Positions 48,819 through 62,000 of a DNA stretch of 64,000 bases are shown one piece after another. Position 1 is the first letter of the stretch, and each line of letters begins with the position of its first letter. Source of the DNA: Coprinellus micaceus. Lineage: Eukaryota > Basidiomycota > Agaricomycetes > Agaricales > Psathyrellaceae. The stretch covers positions 2,356,001 through 2,420,000 of the forward strand of contig OX596337.1 in assembly GCA_951394405.1 (NCBI GenBank). Direction: 5' to 3'. The translations under genes were made by a program, and so were the position numbers. The notes below the pieces were generated by a model. The model had not been told where the DNA came from, did no database searches, and saw only the letters and a program-made list of their open reading frames with translations.

Positions 48819-49902
48819 ATGCCCTTTGTCAAGAAACAGAAGAACGACGCCTACTTCTCTCGCTTCCAGGTCAAGTACCGTCGCAGGCGCGAGGGAAAGA
48901 CCGACTGTACGATTCGCCACCTTGCTCCGCATTCCAGAACGCGTTTCCTGATTCTTTTGCGATATAGACTACGCTCGCAAGCGCCTCGTTACCCAGGCCA
49001 AGAACAAATAGTGAATCCTTTTATCCAGAGCGCCCACACCCACAGCATGTGTTGACCCTCAGCTTCTAGCAACGCCCCCAAATACCGCCTCGTCGTTCGC
49101 ATCACCAACAGGGACATCATCGTCCAGGTCGTCTACGCTCGTCTGCAGGGTGACTTTGTCCTCACCCAGGCTCGCTCGGCTGAGCTCTCCCGCTACGGTA
49201 TTGAGCATGGCCTGACCAACTGGTCCGCTGGTACGTCGCATCCGGTTCAATCGGCGTTCCGTCCTTACCTTTCCTCCTTCAGCTTACGCTACCGGCCTCC
49301 TCGTCGCCCGCCGTGCCCTCACCAAGCTCGGTCTCGCCGACAAGTACCAGGGTGTCACCGAGCCTGATGGCACTCTCACCTTGACTGAGGCTCTCGATGA
49401 AGAGGATGCTCCCCGGCCCTTCAAGGCTTACCTCGACGTTGGTCTCAAGAGGACTTCCACCGGTTCCCGTGTCTTCGGTGCCCTCAAGGGTGCCTCCGAC
49501 GGTGGCATCTACATCCCCCACAACGACAAGCGTTTCCCCGGCTTCGACGCCGAATCCAAGGAGCTCGATGCCGAGACCCTCCAGAAATACATCTTTGGTG
49601 GTCACGTCGCCGAGTACATGGAGTCGCTCGAGGAGGAAGATGATGAGCGCTTCAAGAAGCAATTCTCGTCTTACCTCGCTGACGGTATCGGTTCCGAGGA
49701 CATTGAAGAGATTTACCAAAACGCCTACGCCGCCATCCGTGAGGACCCCGTCTTCAAGCCCTCGGAAAAGTCCAAGGACTGGAAGGCCGAGTCCCTCAAG
49801 TACAAGGTCAACCGCCTGACCCTCGAAGAGCGCAGGGCCAAGATCGCCTCCAAGATCGAGAAGTTCCAGGCCACCGGTGCTCTCGAGTCCGACGACGAGT
49901 AA
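48819..49902 (+). CDS. RPL5: 60S ribosomal protein L5 (uL18)
   Basis: Four exons (48819-48906, 48968-49010, 49070-49230, 49283-49902) give 303 residues, close to yeast Rpl5 (297). The canonical start MPFVKKQKNDAYFSRFQVKY is followed by DYYARKRLVTQAKNKYNAPK, RLVVRITNRDIIVQVVYA, RSAELSRYGIEHGLTN and YATGLLVARRAL. The C-terminal half has KAYLDVGLKRTSTGSRVFGAL, GGIYIPHNDKRFPGF and the L5-specific tail. It binds 5S rRNA with L11 in the central protuberance. Codon use is strongly biased to C-ending codons, as expected for high expression. Exon 2 is 43 bases and its donor (TA|GTGAAT) is weaker than the others in the window, but the frame and conserved sequence leave no better choice. Confidence 0.97.
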
Positions 49903-50311
49903 ACATCTGGACCTTCCAGATCTTTACTCTTCTCCCCTCCTCTCGCCCCCATGTACTTGCCTTGAAAACTTGCATTCTACCCACCACATGCATTATGTAG
50001 ACTATGATCTCTCCCTCAATGCCATTGCAGGGTTTCCACCACGGACTTTAACGCTCGTTCCAACGGACATGGTGTTGATACAAGTGGCAAGGCTCGACTA
50101 TGGGACTTTACTAATAATATCCTCCACCCAAGACAATAGCGAAACGTTCGGCGAGTTGAGACGCGAGTATTGGAAGAAATGTCCCCTCCGGCCGGTTTTG
50201 CTATCTAGTCGGAAAGCAGAGAAGTTGATACCCAGATCTTTTTCGAAGGTGAGATGGAAGGTCCTGGACGAGGATGTTAGGATTAAGCAGCAGCAGCAGA
50301 GTGGGTGGAAC
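49903..50311. other. Intergenic region between convergent RPL5 and MED17
   Basis: About 410 bases. A 187-codon plus-strand open frame begins here and runs into the last exon of MED17; it is treated as antisense noise. No other feature seen. Confidence 0.6.
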
Positions 50312-52414
50312 TCACAGGACGCAGCCCTCCCATCGTGCGACAAGGTGGTCCAAGTCGACGAGCCATGTGCCTCCCTTGAGTCGCTCACCCAATTGGCATA
50401 TACGATGAAGCAAGAAGTGCTCAATTTCGTTCCTAAGTAACTGCGAGAGTTGGGCCATTGAGTATACGTGAATCGTTGCTTGAGACAGGTGTGCGGTTAG
50501 GTGTGATGGCGCCACAAAGGTGAAGCGAACGGTATGCCTGCGTAGGGACTCGTTCAGTATGTGATCAAAGTTCAGCCAGGATGCACCCACCGGTCTGCGA
50601 TGGTCAAAACGGCTTCACCACTAATATGATTGATGGTCTGCGGAATGTCGCTGATGAACTTGACCAGCTCATCGCCCGTCTCCCCGACACCATTGAAGAA
50701 GACAGCCGTATTGATACCAGCTGCTGTCAGGCCACTTGCCGCTTTATTTAGTTCCAACTCCAACCTCTCGCAGAAGAGGTTGTATTGCAGAAAATCGACA
50801 ATCGGCTGCAGGATGGGAGGGGAGATGGGGTGCTCTTTCTCGTCGGGGGGAGGCTGGAAGTTGGCTATGGCCTTTAGGCGAACACCTTTCTGGTATTCGT
50901 GTTTGCGGAGGAGGAGAACGTGGAGAGCGTGGTAGATAACGTCACATATGGGTGAGATCGTCCCCCCCTGAACTTCTTCATCTTTCACCTTTCGGGCTAG
51001 AAATGAGCGGACGGTACAGAGCATCCAGAATGACGCGTGTATAGGGCTTACCAGTTCGAACTTGAGTTCGATGCCATCGGCTGCGTCAACACCTATCGTC
51101 CGCTCCGAGACTCGGCCGATGATTGTAGGCATGGCTGGGGCCTCTTTAACGAGATAACTAAAGATCTCCTGATCGATGGTTTCCGTTTGTGCCCATGCTA
51201 GCTCTTCCTCTACAGAGAGAGCCTCAGGAGGAACGGGGATCGAGTTCGTCGTCATTGATTCTTTCCCCTCTGGTGTTGTTATTGACAAGGAGATCTGCAT
51301 GCGGTTCCGCTGTCGGCTTGCAAAGACGAGCTCGTTCTTGCCTCCTACGTCGGAGAGGTTGGCGAGCGCACCTCGACGGAACGTGACATGGGCTGTTGGG
51401 GGGTGAGGTAAGTCGGGCTATCATGCATACTGCGGGTCAAAGTGGGCTTACACTCTTCAAGGCCATACGCAACGAGGAAATCTCTCGCAGTTCGGTCAAC
51501 ACCTTTGCCGATAAACGTGCCGCGGGGAAGCGGGGACGGAATAAGGCGCCAATTGTTCCGTCTAATCTTCAAGGCGTTCACCCAGTAGAGCTCCTCCCGC
51601 TTCTGGCTCTTCTCTAACCGCGTCGCGACACTGTCAAATAGGTCTGCAGCTTTCCGGAGGGCTTCGTCCTTCGAGCCAATTACGATCTGCGCGTTGAAAG
51701 CCTGCACCGACGGTATGGGTGGCTCTTTGCTGACAACAGTCGCGGTCAAAGCAGGCCCCTCAGGGGCTGTTGGTGCAGGGGCAGCTGCTGTGCCCAGCAA
51801 CGCCTGGAGAGCACTTGTGTTGGGCTGCACGGTGGACAGGAGAGAGTTCAGGATGTCTCTAGCCTGCGTAACTTCGCCGAAGGCTACACTGGGCACGCGT
51901 TAATCACGATCCGACACGAGTATTCGAGAGGGTGGTCCTTACTGGAGCTGGGGTAGGAGTTCTGCCCGCATCGTGTTTAGCTCCTCGAATGACATATGCT
52001 TGGTGGGTCCCTCTTCCTCTTCCTCTTCCGCGCCCTCTTGCTCCATGTCGACATCATCTTTTGGCTCCTTCTGGGCATCGACATTGGCGATGAAGCGCTT
52101 GTCCGGATTGTCGAAAAAGTCAAGCCCCCTTTCCTGGAATATTCTATGGAGGTTGCTCTTCAGGCGGTCATCCAGCGTCTCCTTTCTGGAATTCGGAAGA
52201 GAATCAGCACATGAAAGCGCGTCGCTTCGCGCGGCACTGACGTCTCATAGATGAACTTGCCGTCTGGTTCGATGTCATAGAGGGTGGGCAGTTTACCGGC
52301 CTTCTCGTCCTTGTACGGCCGTTCGAGGGAGAGCCTCAGGCGCTTCCAATCCTCTGCATCCTGGTCCGGGTCTGGGTCCTTGGGCGAGATGGAGGGATGG
52401 GGAGGGGAATTCAT
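50312..52414 (-). CDS. MED17: Mediator complex subunit 17 (Srb4)
   Basis: Five exons (52414-52242, 52185-51943, 51888-51452, 51392-50591, 50537-50312) give 626 residues. Recognisable Med17 stretches: LRLSLERPYKDEKAGKLPTLYDI near the N-terminus, LDDRLKSNLHRIFQERGLDFF, an acidic EEEEEEGPT segment, the helix with FGEVTQARDILNSLLS, DLFDSVATRLEKSQKREELYW, ALKIRRNNWRLIPSPLPRG, and a C-terminal region with SPIHASFWMLCTVRSFLA. Med17 is the scaffold of the Mediator head module, required for most RNA polymerase II transcription. It starts at the ATG after a TTG-extended open frame; 160 bases separate it from the divergent zinc-cluster factor. Confidence 0.93.
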
Positions 52415-52574
52415 ATCGACATGGCGGTATTGTGTGGAGGGAGCAGCCAAATGCAGGAGCGCATGATCGGCTGAGTCAGCATGGGGCTAAACTTGAAAGT
52501 TGCAATCATATTGGCCGCTTATCACTTTGTTGTCCCAAATTCTTCCAGTCCTCTGCTTGTCCAGCCCTTCATCG

Positions 52575-55522
52575 ATGATGCTGGGAAAGGCCCCCGACGG
52601 CGCCCCATCTCCTCAGGGCCAACCTGCCAACAAGAGGAAGAAGCCCGACGACGAGCTACCGAACGGCTTGAACCTCCACTCCTCCAAGAAGCAGCGAACG
52701 AGAGTTAGGCAAGTTCAGGCCTGTTCCTGACCGGCCATATTTCTGACTCGAGCAGCTTTTCATGTGGTGAATGCCATCGAAGGAAACAAAAAGTGCGTAC
52801 CTCGATGCTTGGCACCCTGTGTCAAATTTTGACCTCTTGTCCAATACAGTGCGACCGTCAAGTACCATGCTCGCATGTGCGTCTGTTCTACCTCTGAATG
52901 GGGTCTGTTCCTAACGACCTGGTAGTGTGTCGCTCGCAAGGTCCCAGAGCTTTGCAAAGCATACACTCCTGGAAAGGCCGATCAAGATCTCAGCGCTCGT
53001 TTAGCCCGCCTCGAGCAAATTATCGAGGTCGCACTCCCCCAGTATTGGAACGGCAATGTCAGCACCACCCCCAACGCCATGGGGAGCTCATCTACACCAG
53101 AATCCTCGTTATTACGCGACCGTCAACGATCCCCTTCAATTCTCGATGACGATGACCGTTCACAAGGAGAGGACCAGGATCCGAGTGGCGGTAGGATCCA
53201 AAGTGGCAAGTGGTATGGGAATAGTGCTTCGGGAAGTGTTGCGCCAGGCTCTGTCCTTGAGCAGGTCAGTTAATCTCCACCTTTCGTTTACGCTAGTCTG
53301 AACTTGTTCTAGCTGCAGCATGTCATTCCCATGGCTGAGCGCGACCACCTACTGCACCATGATAACGGGGTTAATGGAGCCGGCCTCTTGCCCGCAGCAA
53401 ACGGTTCCAAGGCAGATAGCGAGGACGACTTGGAAGTCGCGGCGGCTGAAAACTTGAAATCACTCGTTCAAGAATGCGGCGTATCGCCTCACAAAATTTC
53501 TGAATTGCTTCAAGAGCTACCGCCACAAAGACTATCCGATGTTTTGGTGGACTATTACTTCAATGCGATGTGAGCCATTTCTCTCCTCTTCTTCCCGTTG
53601 CTCCCTGACTCGTTCCCAGCAACTGGACTCGCTACCCAGTTTCGGAACGTGATTTCCGCTCAGCGTATGCGTCCATCTTCAGCCATGGGAAAGATGGCAT
53701 TGGCGCGACCAACCCCTACGTCGTTCGCTTCTTGCCTCTCCTGTTTGTCGTGCTGGCTATCGCTGTTCGACTGTCACCAGAACACATTGGAGGTGACGCT
53801 CGAACTCGCAGACTAACATCACTTCGATACTATTGGTCCTGTGAGTCGTACCTGCCTCGTACCTCCCCCCATGTGCTCACCTCTTCCAGCGCGACGTTCT
53901 CTGCTCATGGCAGCAGCTGTCCAGGCTGACTGCTTGGAGATCGTCCTCACGCGATTGCTGGTGAGTTGAAGCATTCTTGCCTTTCCCGTAGCATTTACCT
54001 TATCTTTTTCTAGAGCGCCCGCTTCTTGACATTCGATAGGCGTATCACGGAATGTTGGAGCCAACTGGGTGCCGCCGTTAGGACGGCGCAGGCCCTTGGT
54101 TTGCACCGCGATGGGACAACCTTGGTCAGTGTTCTTGTGTGCCTCGTGTTATGCAGCTTCTTATCTATTCCATATAGGGTCTTGCTCCAGGGCCTACTGA
54201 GTACCGACGTCGGATATGGTATGTTTCAAAGCAACTCTATCACGAGGTCGTTCGTCAAACGTTCGTAACCTTTCAGGTCCTACTTGTACCATGCAGACCG
54301 ATCCTATGCATTGGTTTTGGGTCGCCCTAATTCCATTCAAGACGATTATACATCGTCGAAGCCACCATCCAATGTGGATGATGGCCTGGAAAATAGCCCT
54401 CTTGAACCTCTCCCGCTCTCGCATCCAACGCCGATGACGTTCGTCATCCTCCGACATCAACTGGCCGAGATCATAGGCCGCATCGTCCACCATTTCCAGC
54501 AGGTCAAGGAAAAGAGTCAATACTCAGAAGTTATCGCCCTGGACGAAGAACTCGTGAAGTTCATGGATAATCTACCTCCACACTTCGCGTTGAAGGCCGA
54601 CAAGTCTCTCGACGACGCATCGCCGTATATCCCCATTCACCGCTTCATCTTAATTACAGAAATCCTCTTCGTCAGGATCAGTCTCCACCGCCCATACCTT
54701 CTGCGGCGCGTTCGTTCGGATCGCTTCGCTAGGTCACGGCAGGCTTCCTTCCAATCTGCGGTGACAGACTTCCAGGTCCGTCAGGCCTTCAGGGAGTCAG
54801 TGCCCAAGGAGACTCGGGACTCCCTCAGCAACGCCTATAGAGAATTTCAGACAGCGATGATCAGCGGGATATACTTCATCGTCGAACCAAGGGGCCAGCA
54901 CTCGGACACAATGCATGCTATCTTGGATAGCTTCATGCAAGAGCACGAAGGCCTACGAGAAATGGACGAAACCACCCGCAGAGAGCTGAAGACTATCGAG
55001 TTCTTGAAGTCTAAAGCCTCTGAGGTGGCTTCTCAGGTCGATGTCGGAAATATCTTCGGCAACAAGCAAGAACAGCAGGCCCAGCTCCTCCTTGGGTTGC
55101 AGCAGTCCTCTCCCTCTGGGAAGTCGTACCGCCCATCTCTCGCTAACCCAATACCGGAAGGAGAGGGCTCGTTCGCCCAGCTGAACCATTCGCCCACCTT
55201 CCAACGGCTCCAGCACGCCGATTTCGGAACGAATATGGGCTCGCCGACCACCTCGGGCAGTCCTCATGCGGACGAAGAATCTCCAGCTCAGTCCGTACTC
55301 GACCACTGGGTGCACACTATCAGCAATACGCACGTTGACTTGTCGACGGGCGCGGTGTCTTGGAGTGGGCCCGCTACTGATTTCACTGGTTGGGTGGGGA
55401 CTATACCGACGACGGGGCCGTCAGACGGCCGACTTTTGACCGGGCTGGATGGATCAGACTGGGGCTATTGGGAAGCTCTGGTCGGACACGTCCAAGGGCA
55501 GCGTGGGGGACCTGGGCCCTGA
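52575..55522 (+). CDS. Zn(II)2Cys6 fungal-specific transcription factor
   Basis: Ten exons: 52575-52708, 52756-52792, 52850-52876, 52926-53264, 53313-53569, 53620-53840, 53890-53960, 54014-54124, 54178-54218, 54277-55522. They give 827 residues. The N-terminus carries basic KRKK and KKQR patches, then the zinc cluster FSCGECHRRKQKCDRQVPC...C with Cys at 48, 51, 58, 64, 67 and 76 (CX2CX6CX5CX2CX8C). LSARLARLEQIIEVAL is a short coiled coil for dimerisation. The middle-homology region has LVDYYFNAINWTRYPV, LLMAAAVQADCLEIVLTRL, ECWSQLGAAVRTAQALGLHR and RRRIWSYLYHADRSYALVLG. The C-terminus is Ser/Gly/Pro-rich and Trp-containing. The first intron has no usable GT donor; AG|GCAAGT...GAGCAG gives a textbook GC-AG intron and completes the cluster. 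Target genes unknown. A second ATG follows the first directly. Confidence 0.92.
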
Positions 55523-55806
55523 AATTGGAGGGAGTCCTGTCGCCTCTGCTCAAATATCTCTTTACCAGCTCCATACCCTTAACATCCACATTTTTTGTCA
55601 TGATTTTATGAACGTATCTGTGTCTTCTCATGTATCTTTGATTACCTACTTCTGTATCACATTTCCTTTGCATCAATCGGGTCCTGTGCGTAGCTGCGAT
55701 GGGTATGACGCAGGGCATTGCCGCGTTTGATCGCCTCGGCCACTGCCGTCCCACACTCACGCTGTGAGGGACGCTCATTCACTCACTCTTACCACTTCCT
55801 CCTCCG

Positions 55807-56657
55807 ATGCAATCTCTCAACAGGTTCCTCTACGGGCCAACGCCAGAAGAGAAAGTACGTGCGTGGCAGGCGAAACTGCGCGCAGAGCAGCGACGGCTGG
55901 ACCGGGAGATGAGGCAGGTCAATACGGTCGAATGCTTGCCTGCTTGCTTCCTTACCCATGCCTCTCGATAGTTAGACCAAGCTACCGCGAAGGCCCGCCA
56001 AAGTGTGAAGAGTCTTGCGACGAAGGGAGATGTAAAGAATGCAAGAATCCTTGCCAGGGAGGTCGTGCGCAGTAATAAGCAGAAGGATAGGCTTTCTGTG
56101 AGCAAGGCTCGCCTGGGGTCGATCAATAACCAGCTTCAACAGCAATTGGGTGTGTGTTGGTTACTTGATCTGACTTCCCCGACTGACCTACTTTCTTGAA
56201 GCTATGTCAAAGGTCACCGGATCCCTGCAAAGGTCCACTGAAATTATGAGGTTGTCGAATTCTCTCATCAAGCTCCCCCAAATCAGCCAGACCATGCGGG
56301 AGATGAGCATGGAGATGACCAAGGTAGGTTTCTACCTTGCTCGCCAATGCCTGTATCTGACGACCTTACAGGCGGGCATTATGGAGGAGATGATGGAGGA
56401 CGTCCTCGAGATGGATGAAGACGAGGAGCTCGAGGAGGAGGCTGACGCAGAGATAGACAAGGTCTTATTCGATCTCACCGACGGCAAGCTTGGGCAGGTT
56501 GCCCCTATCGAGAACGAAGTACCCGTGAGTCCTTCTGGTAATCCCTGGTGCACTGAAGCTGACACTGCTGCAGGCTCTGGAGGACGAAGCACTGAGAGAA
56601 GAGACGGAGCGAACGATGGAGAAGTACCGCCAACAGCTGAATGGGATCTTGAGCTAG
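55807..56657 (+). CDS. VPS24: ESCRT-III subunit Vps24 (CHMP3)
   Basis: Five exons (55807-55917, 55972-56149, 56202-56323, 56372-56524, 56574-56657) give 215 residues (yeast Vps24 224). The Snf7-fold helical hairpin is clear: LNRFLYGPTPEEKVRAWQAK, REMRQLDQATAKARQSVKSL, GDVKNARILAREVVRSNKQ, LGSINNQLQQQLAMSKVTGS, LSNSLIKLPQISQTMREMSM. Then come AGIMEEMMEDVLEMDEDEE and an acidic autoinhibitory C-terminus. Vps24 caps Snf7 filaments with Vps2 in multivesicular-body sorting and membrane scission. The terminal helix (LREETERTMEKYRQQLNGIL) may act as the Vps4-binding motif, though it is not a close MIM1 match. In tandem between the transcription factor and IDH2. Confidence 0.95.
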
Positions 56658-56878
56658 GCGATTTCTATTGGTTTTTCTACTATATCCTTGTGATGTTTGG
56701 TACTTTTGAATACACTCTGGATGGACTGTGCATTTGACTGGGCAGTGCGACGTGCTATCTTATCCACGCGAAGTTGCTGATGCGCTGGGCCCAATCAGAG
56801 ATTTGAGCTACACGTGCGACCGGGTAAATAGCGAAAGGTTCCGACCCTCCGATGTCATTTCTTTTTCCTCTCTCCGTC

Positions 56879-58679
<1,801 letters not shown>

Positions 58680-59084
58680 TTAAATAGGTCCTCCTTCCGT
58701 AGTAGACTGTATGTAGACGCATAGATTGTTGCCCAATCTCGCAATCTTGGCATGATGTGCTCCCGTGTCATCTGTTTCACGCACCTCTACCGTGGGAAGT
58801 TGCCCTGTCAGGGTTTTTGTACTATCCTTGGTGCTCCTGCACGACCGTCACCCCGTCTTTCGTTTTCACCACCACCACAATCCAATACACCCATTCTTTC
58901 CCCCCACTCGCCCTGCAGGGCAAAGCCGCTCCCAACCATTCAGGTTCGTGCGCCTGTGCTCCCCACCCGCCCCTGAGCGTGACCTCGTTCTCCTGACCTC
59001 AGACACGACCCTAACACTCCAATAACGCACAAAAAGATTTCATAAACCTTGTATTTCTCAAGACACAGATACCTTACGAACGAT
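58680..59084. other. Intergenic region and leader upstream of SSD1
   Basis: About 405 bases between IDH2 and SSD1. The middle (58850-58990) is pyrimidine-rich and contains CATTCTTT at 58892-58899, a match to the CNYUCNYU motif reported for Ssd1-bound mRNAs. No coding sequence seen. Confidence 0.5.
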
Positions 59085-62000
59085 ATGACGGATGAAATAA
59101 CGCCACAAGCTCAACCTTCAGCCAAGAAGGAGGAGAAGAAGCCTCCTTCGGGGAACGTCCGTGGGCCTAAACGACACCCTTCCAATTCCAATAACTCGCG
59201 GGGTGGTTCTTCACAGCAAGGCGGACAGAGGCCCACTTCTCGAGGTGGCAAGGCCCCTGGCGTGATCCAGCCTGCAGAGTCGGGATCGGATACCAACACC
59301 GCCGGTCGCAGGGGTGTCGATGCTAACAGGAAGAACGAGCCGCGCAAGCCCCAGAACAACAGCAACAGCAATCGCGGGCAAGGCCATCGCAAAGCTCAAG
59401 GTTCAGCTTCTCAAGGGCCTCGCAACGGCAATAGTCAAGGCGGTGCAGGCAGCGGCCGTCCTTCTCCTTCCCCTGGTCCCAAGGAATCTAGTGATGCCCT
59501 CTCGTCGCTCCAGCGCGTCATCGCTGACTTGAAGACTACCTCCCCAATTCAACCCCCGACCAACGCAAACCCCTCTTTGACAACGATGGCGAACAACCAG
59601 GCTCCCAACCCTCCCCAGATTATCCCGGGAGCTGGTGCTCCATTCGGAAATGAGGCCGCAAAGCACCGCAAAGCGGTTTCGCTCGGTAATGCGGGGCAAT
59701 CTCTCAGCTACAGCTCCTATTCTCCCAACCTGGGGTCCATGATGGAGGACGCTGAAGATGGGCCATTCGAGGAAGGCGAGATTCCGGAGAGGTTTGCCGC
59801 TCCCCAGCCCGGCCACCAACCCCGCTCTCAGTCTCAGAGTTTCAATCTTCCTCCCCGTTTCGCCCAACTCGCCCAAAACGATCAGGGGGATAATGCCGGG
59901 CCTACTGGGCGGCCTCAGTTGGCCCCTGGCTTCATGTTCGGCGCTCGCAAGCGGAGCCTTGGTCCTATGGGCCCCGCGATCAACGAGGAAGACGTCGGTT
60001 TCCAGTTCCCCCAACAGCAGAATTTCGAACAGCAAGCCGATTTCACCCCTAGTAACCCCACCCACCGTAAAGGGGAAAGCCAAAGCGGTGAAATTACTGG
60101 CATTATGGCTGAACAGGTAAGCACCACATGTGCCGTCCTTTGTTTCCGTATCGAGAATTAACACCTTGTCCAGATTGCCATTCAGAGCCAGATTGAAGCT
60201 CTTCAGCAGCAGCAACAGGCTTTGTACCAGCAGCAGCTAGCGTCCAACCAGGTCCTCTCTTTCCAGACCCCTGGTTTGGCTCCAACTCGTAGCGGAGCTC
60301 ACCGTCGCGTGCAGAGCACCGTTCCAATGGGCGCTGGCATCACCCCCAACTTCGCAATGCAGAACCCTATGGGCCAGTTTTCCAACCTCGGTCTCGGAAT
60401 GGGTCTTGATGGCCAGCCTCAAGGCATTCCTCGTGGTCATGGGCGCCGTCACAGCGTCAATGTCGTCAACAAGAGCAACAGTCAGGGTAACACTGGTTCG
60501 ATCAGTTTCGCCAATCCTTTCCCCGATGGCTTCGAAGACGGTTTCCAACCTCCTGCTCCCGTCCAATTCGGTGGTCATTCTAGACAAGCATCTCGGGCAG
60601 ACTCCAGCTGGCGTATCAGTATGTCGTTCCAGTTTACATGATATATGATAGACATCTAATCCTTTCCTTAGACGGAGGTGTCGGCGGCGTGCAGGGCAAT
60701 GGCGTGTTCACTTCAGACCTGGCCCAGGCCCAAGCTCAGCTGCAGAGTCTTCAGCAGTTCCGCGCCGCGTCCGGTGGGCACCACCACAAAATGGCCTCAT
60801 TCAGCTTCCCGAATATGTTGCCCAATATGATGGCAGCGAACATGATGGGCTTGGGCCTTGGTGGGATGAACTTGCTTCAGCAGCAGCAACAGCAGTTCCA
60901 GAACCAGCTCCAGCAACAGTCTTCCCAGCCTCAGCGTAAATCTCTCTTTGCTCCTTACCTTCCTCAAGCTTCCCTCCCGCCCCTTCTCGCCGCTGGCAAG
61001 CTTGTCGTTGGCATCTTGCGTGTCAATAAGAGGAACCGCTCTGATGCATATGTCTCCACTGAGGTCCTTGACGCTGACATCTATATCTGCGGTTCCAAGG
61101 ACCGTAACCGTGCTTTGGAGGGTGATATCGTCGCCGTCGAACTATTGGACGTCGATGAAGTCTGGGCCACTAAGAAGGAGAAGGAGGAAAAGAAGCGCAA
61201 GAAGGAGGAGAATGCTGCCTACGATGTAAAGAACGGGGGTCGCAAGGACGATAAGAAGAAGGATGATGTCGAGGTTGAAGGGCAAGGTCTCATGCTGTTC
61301 GAGGATGAAGAGTCAGTCCAGATCTGCTTACCATATCCTACGTTTGCTGACATGGAGGATCAGGGTTACCGATGACGTGAAACCTCAGTTCGCTGGACAT
61401 GTCGTCGCTGTCGTCGAGCGGATGCCTGGTCAACTCTTCTCCGGAACCCTAGGCCTTTTGCGTCCCTCTTCCGCTGCCACCAAGGAAAAGCAGGAGGCTG
61501 AGCGTCGTGAGCGTGAGGGCGATCGCGGTGAAGAGCCTCGTCGTGGACCGATCGAGCGTCCCAAGATTGTTTGGTTCAAGCCGACCGACAAGCGTGTCCC
61601 CCTCATCGCCATCCCCACCGAGCAGGCCCCTCCTGATTTTGTGCAAAGCTCCGAGGCATACGCTAACAAACTCTTCGTTGCCTGCATCAAGCGTCACCCC
61701 ATCAGTTCGTTGCATCCCTTTGGAACCCTCGTTGAGGAACTCGGACCTATTGGTGACATCGAGGTTGAGACCAGCGCCCTGCTCAAAGACTGCAATTTCC
61801 CCACCGAGGAGTTCACCGAGAATGTGCTGAAGTGCCTCCCTCCCATCCCTTGGACGTAAGTCGTTCGCACTGCCATCCAGTAGTTTCATTGCTGAACGCG
61901 CTATCTAGTATTCCTGAGCACGAACTGAAGACTCGCAAAGATCTGCGCGAGGAGAGGATCTTCACCATCGACCCCGAGACCGCCAAGGATCTCGACGACG

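Noticed and set aside
49877..50440. 187-codon plus-strand open frame downstream of RPL5
   Set aside because: Starts inside RPL5 and runs antisense into the last MED17 exon; no recognisable protein.
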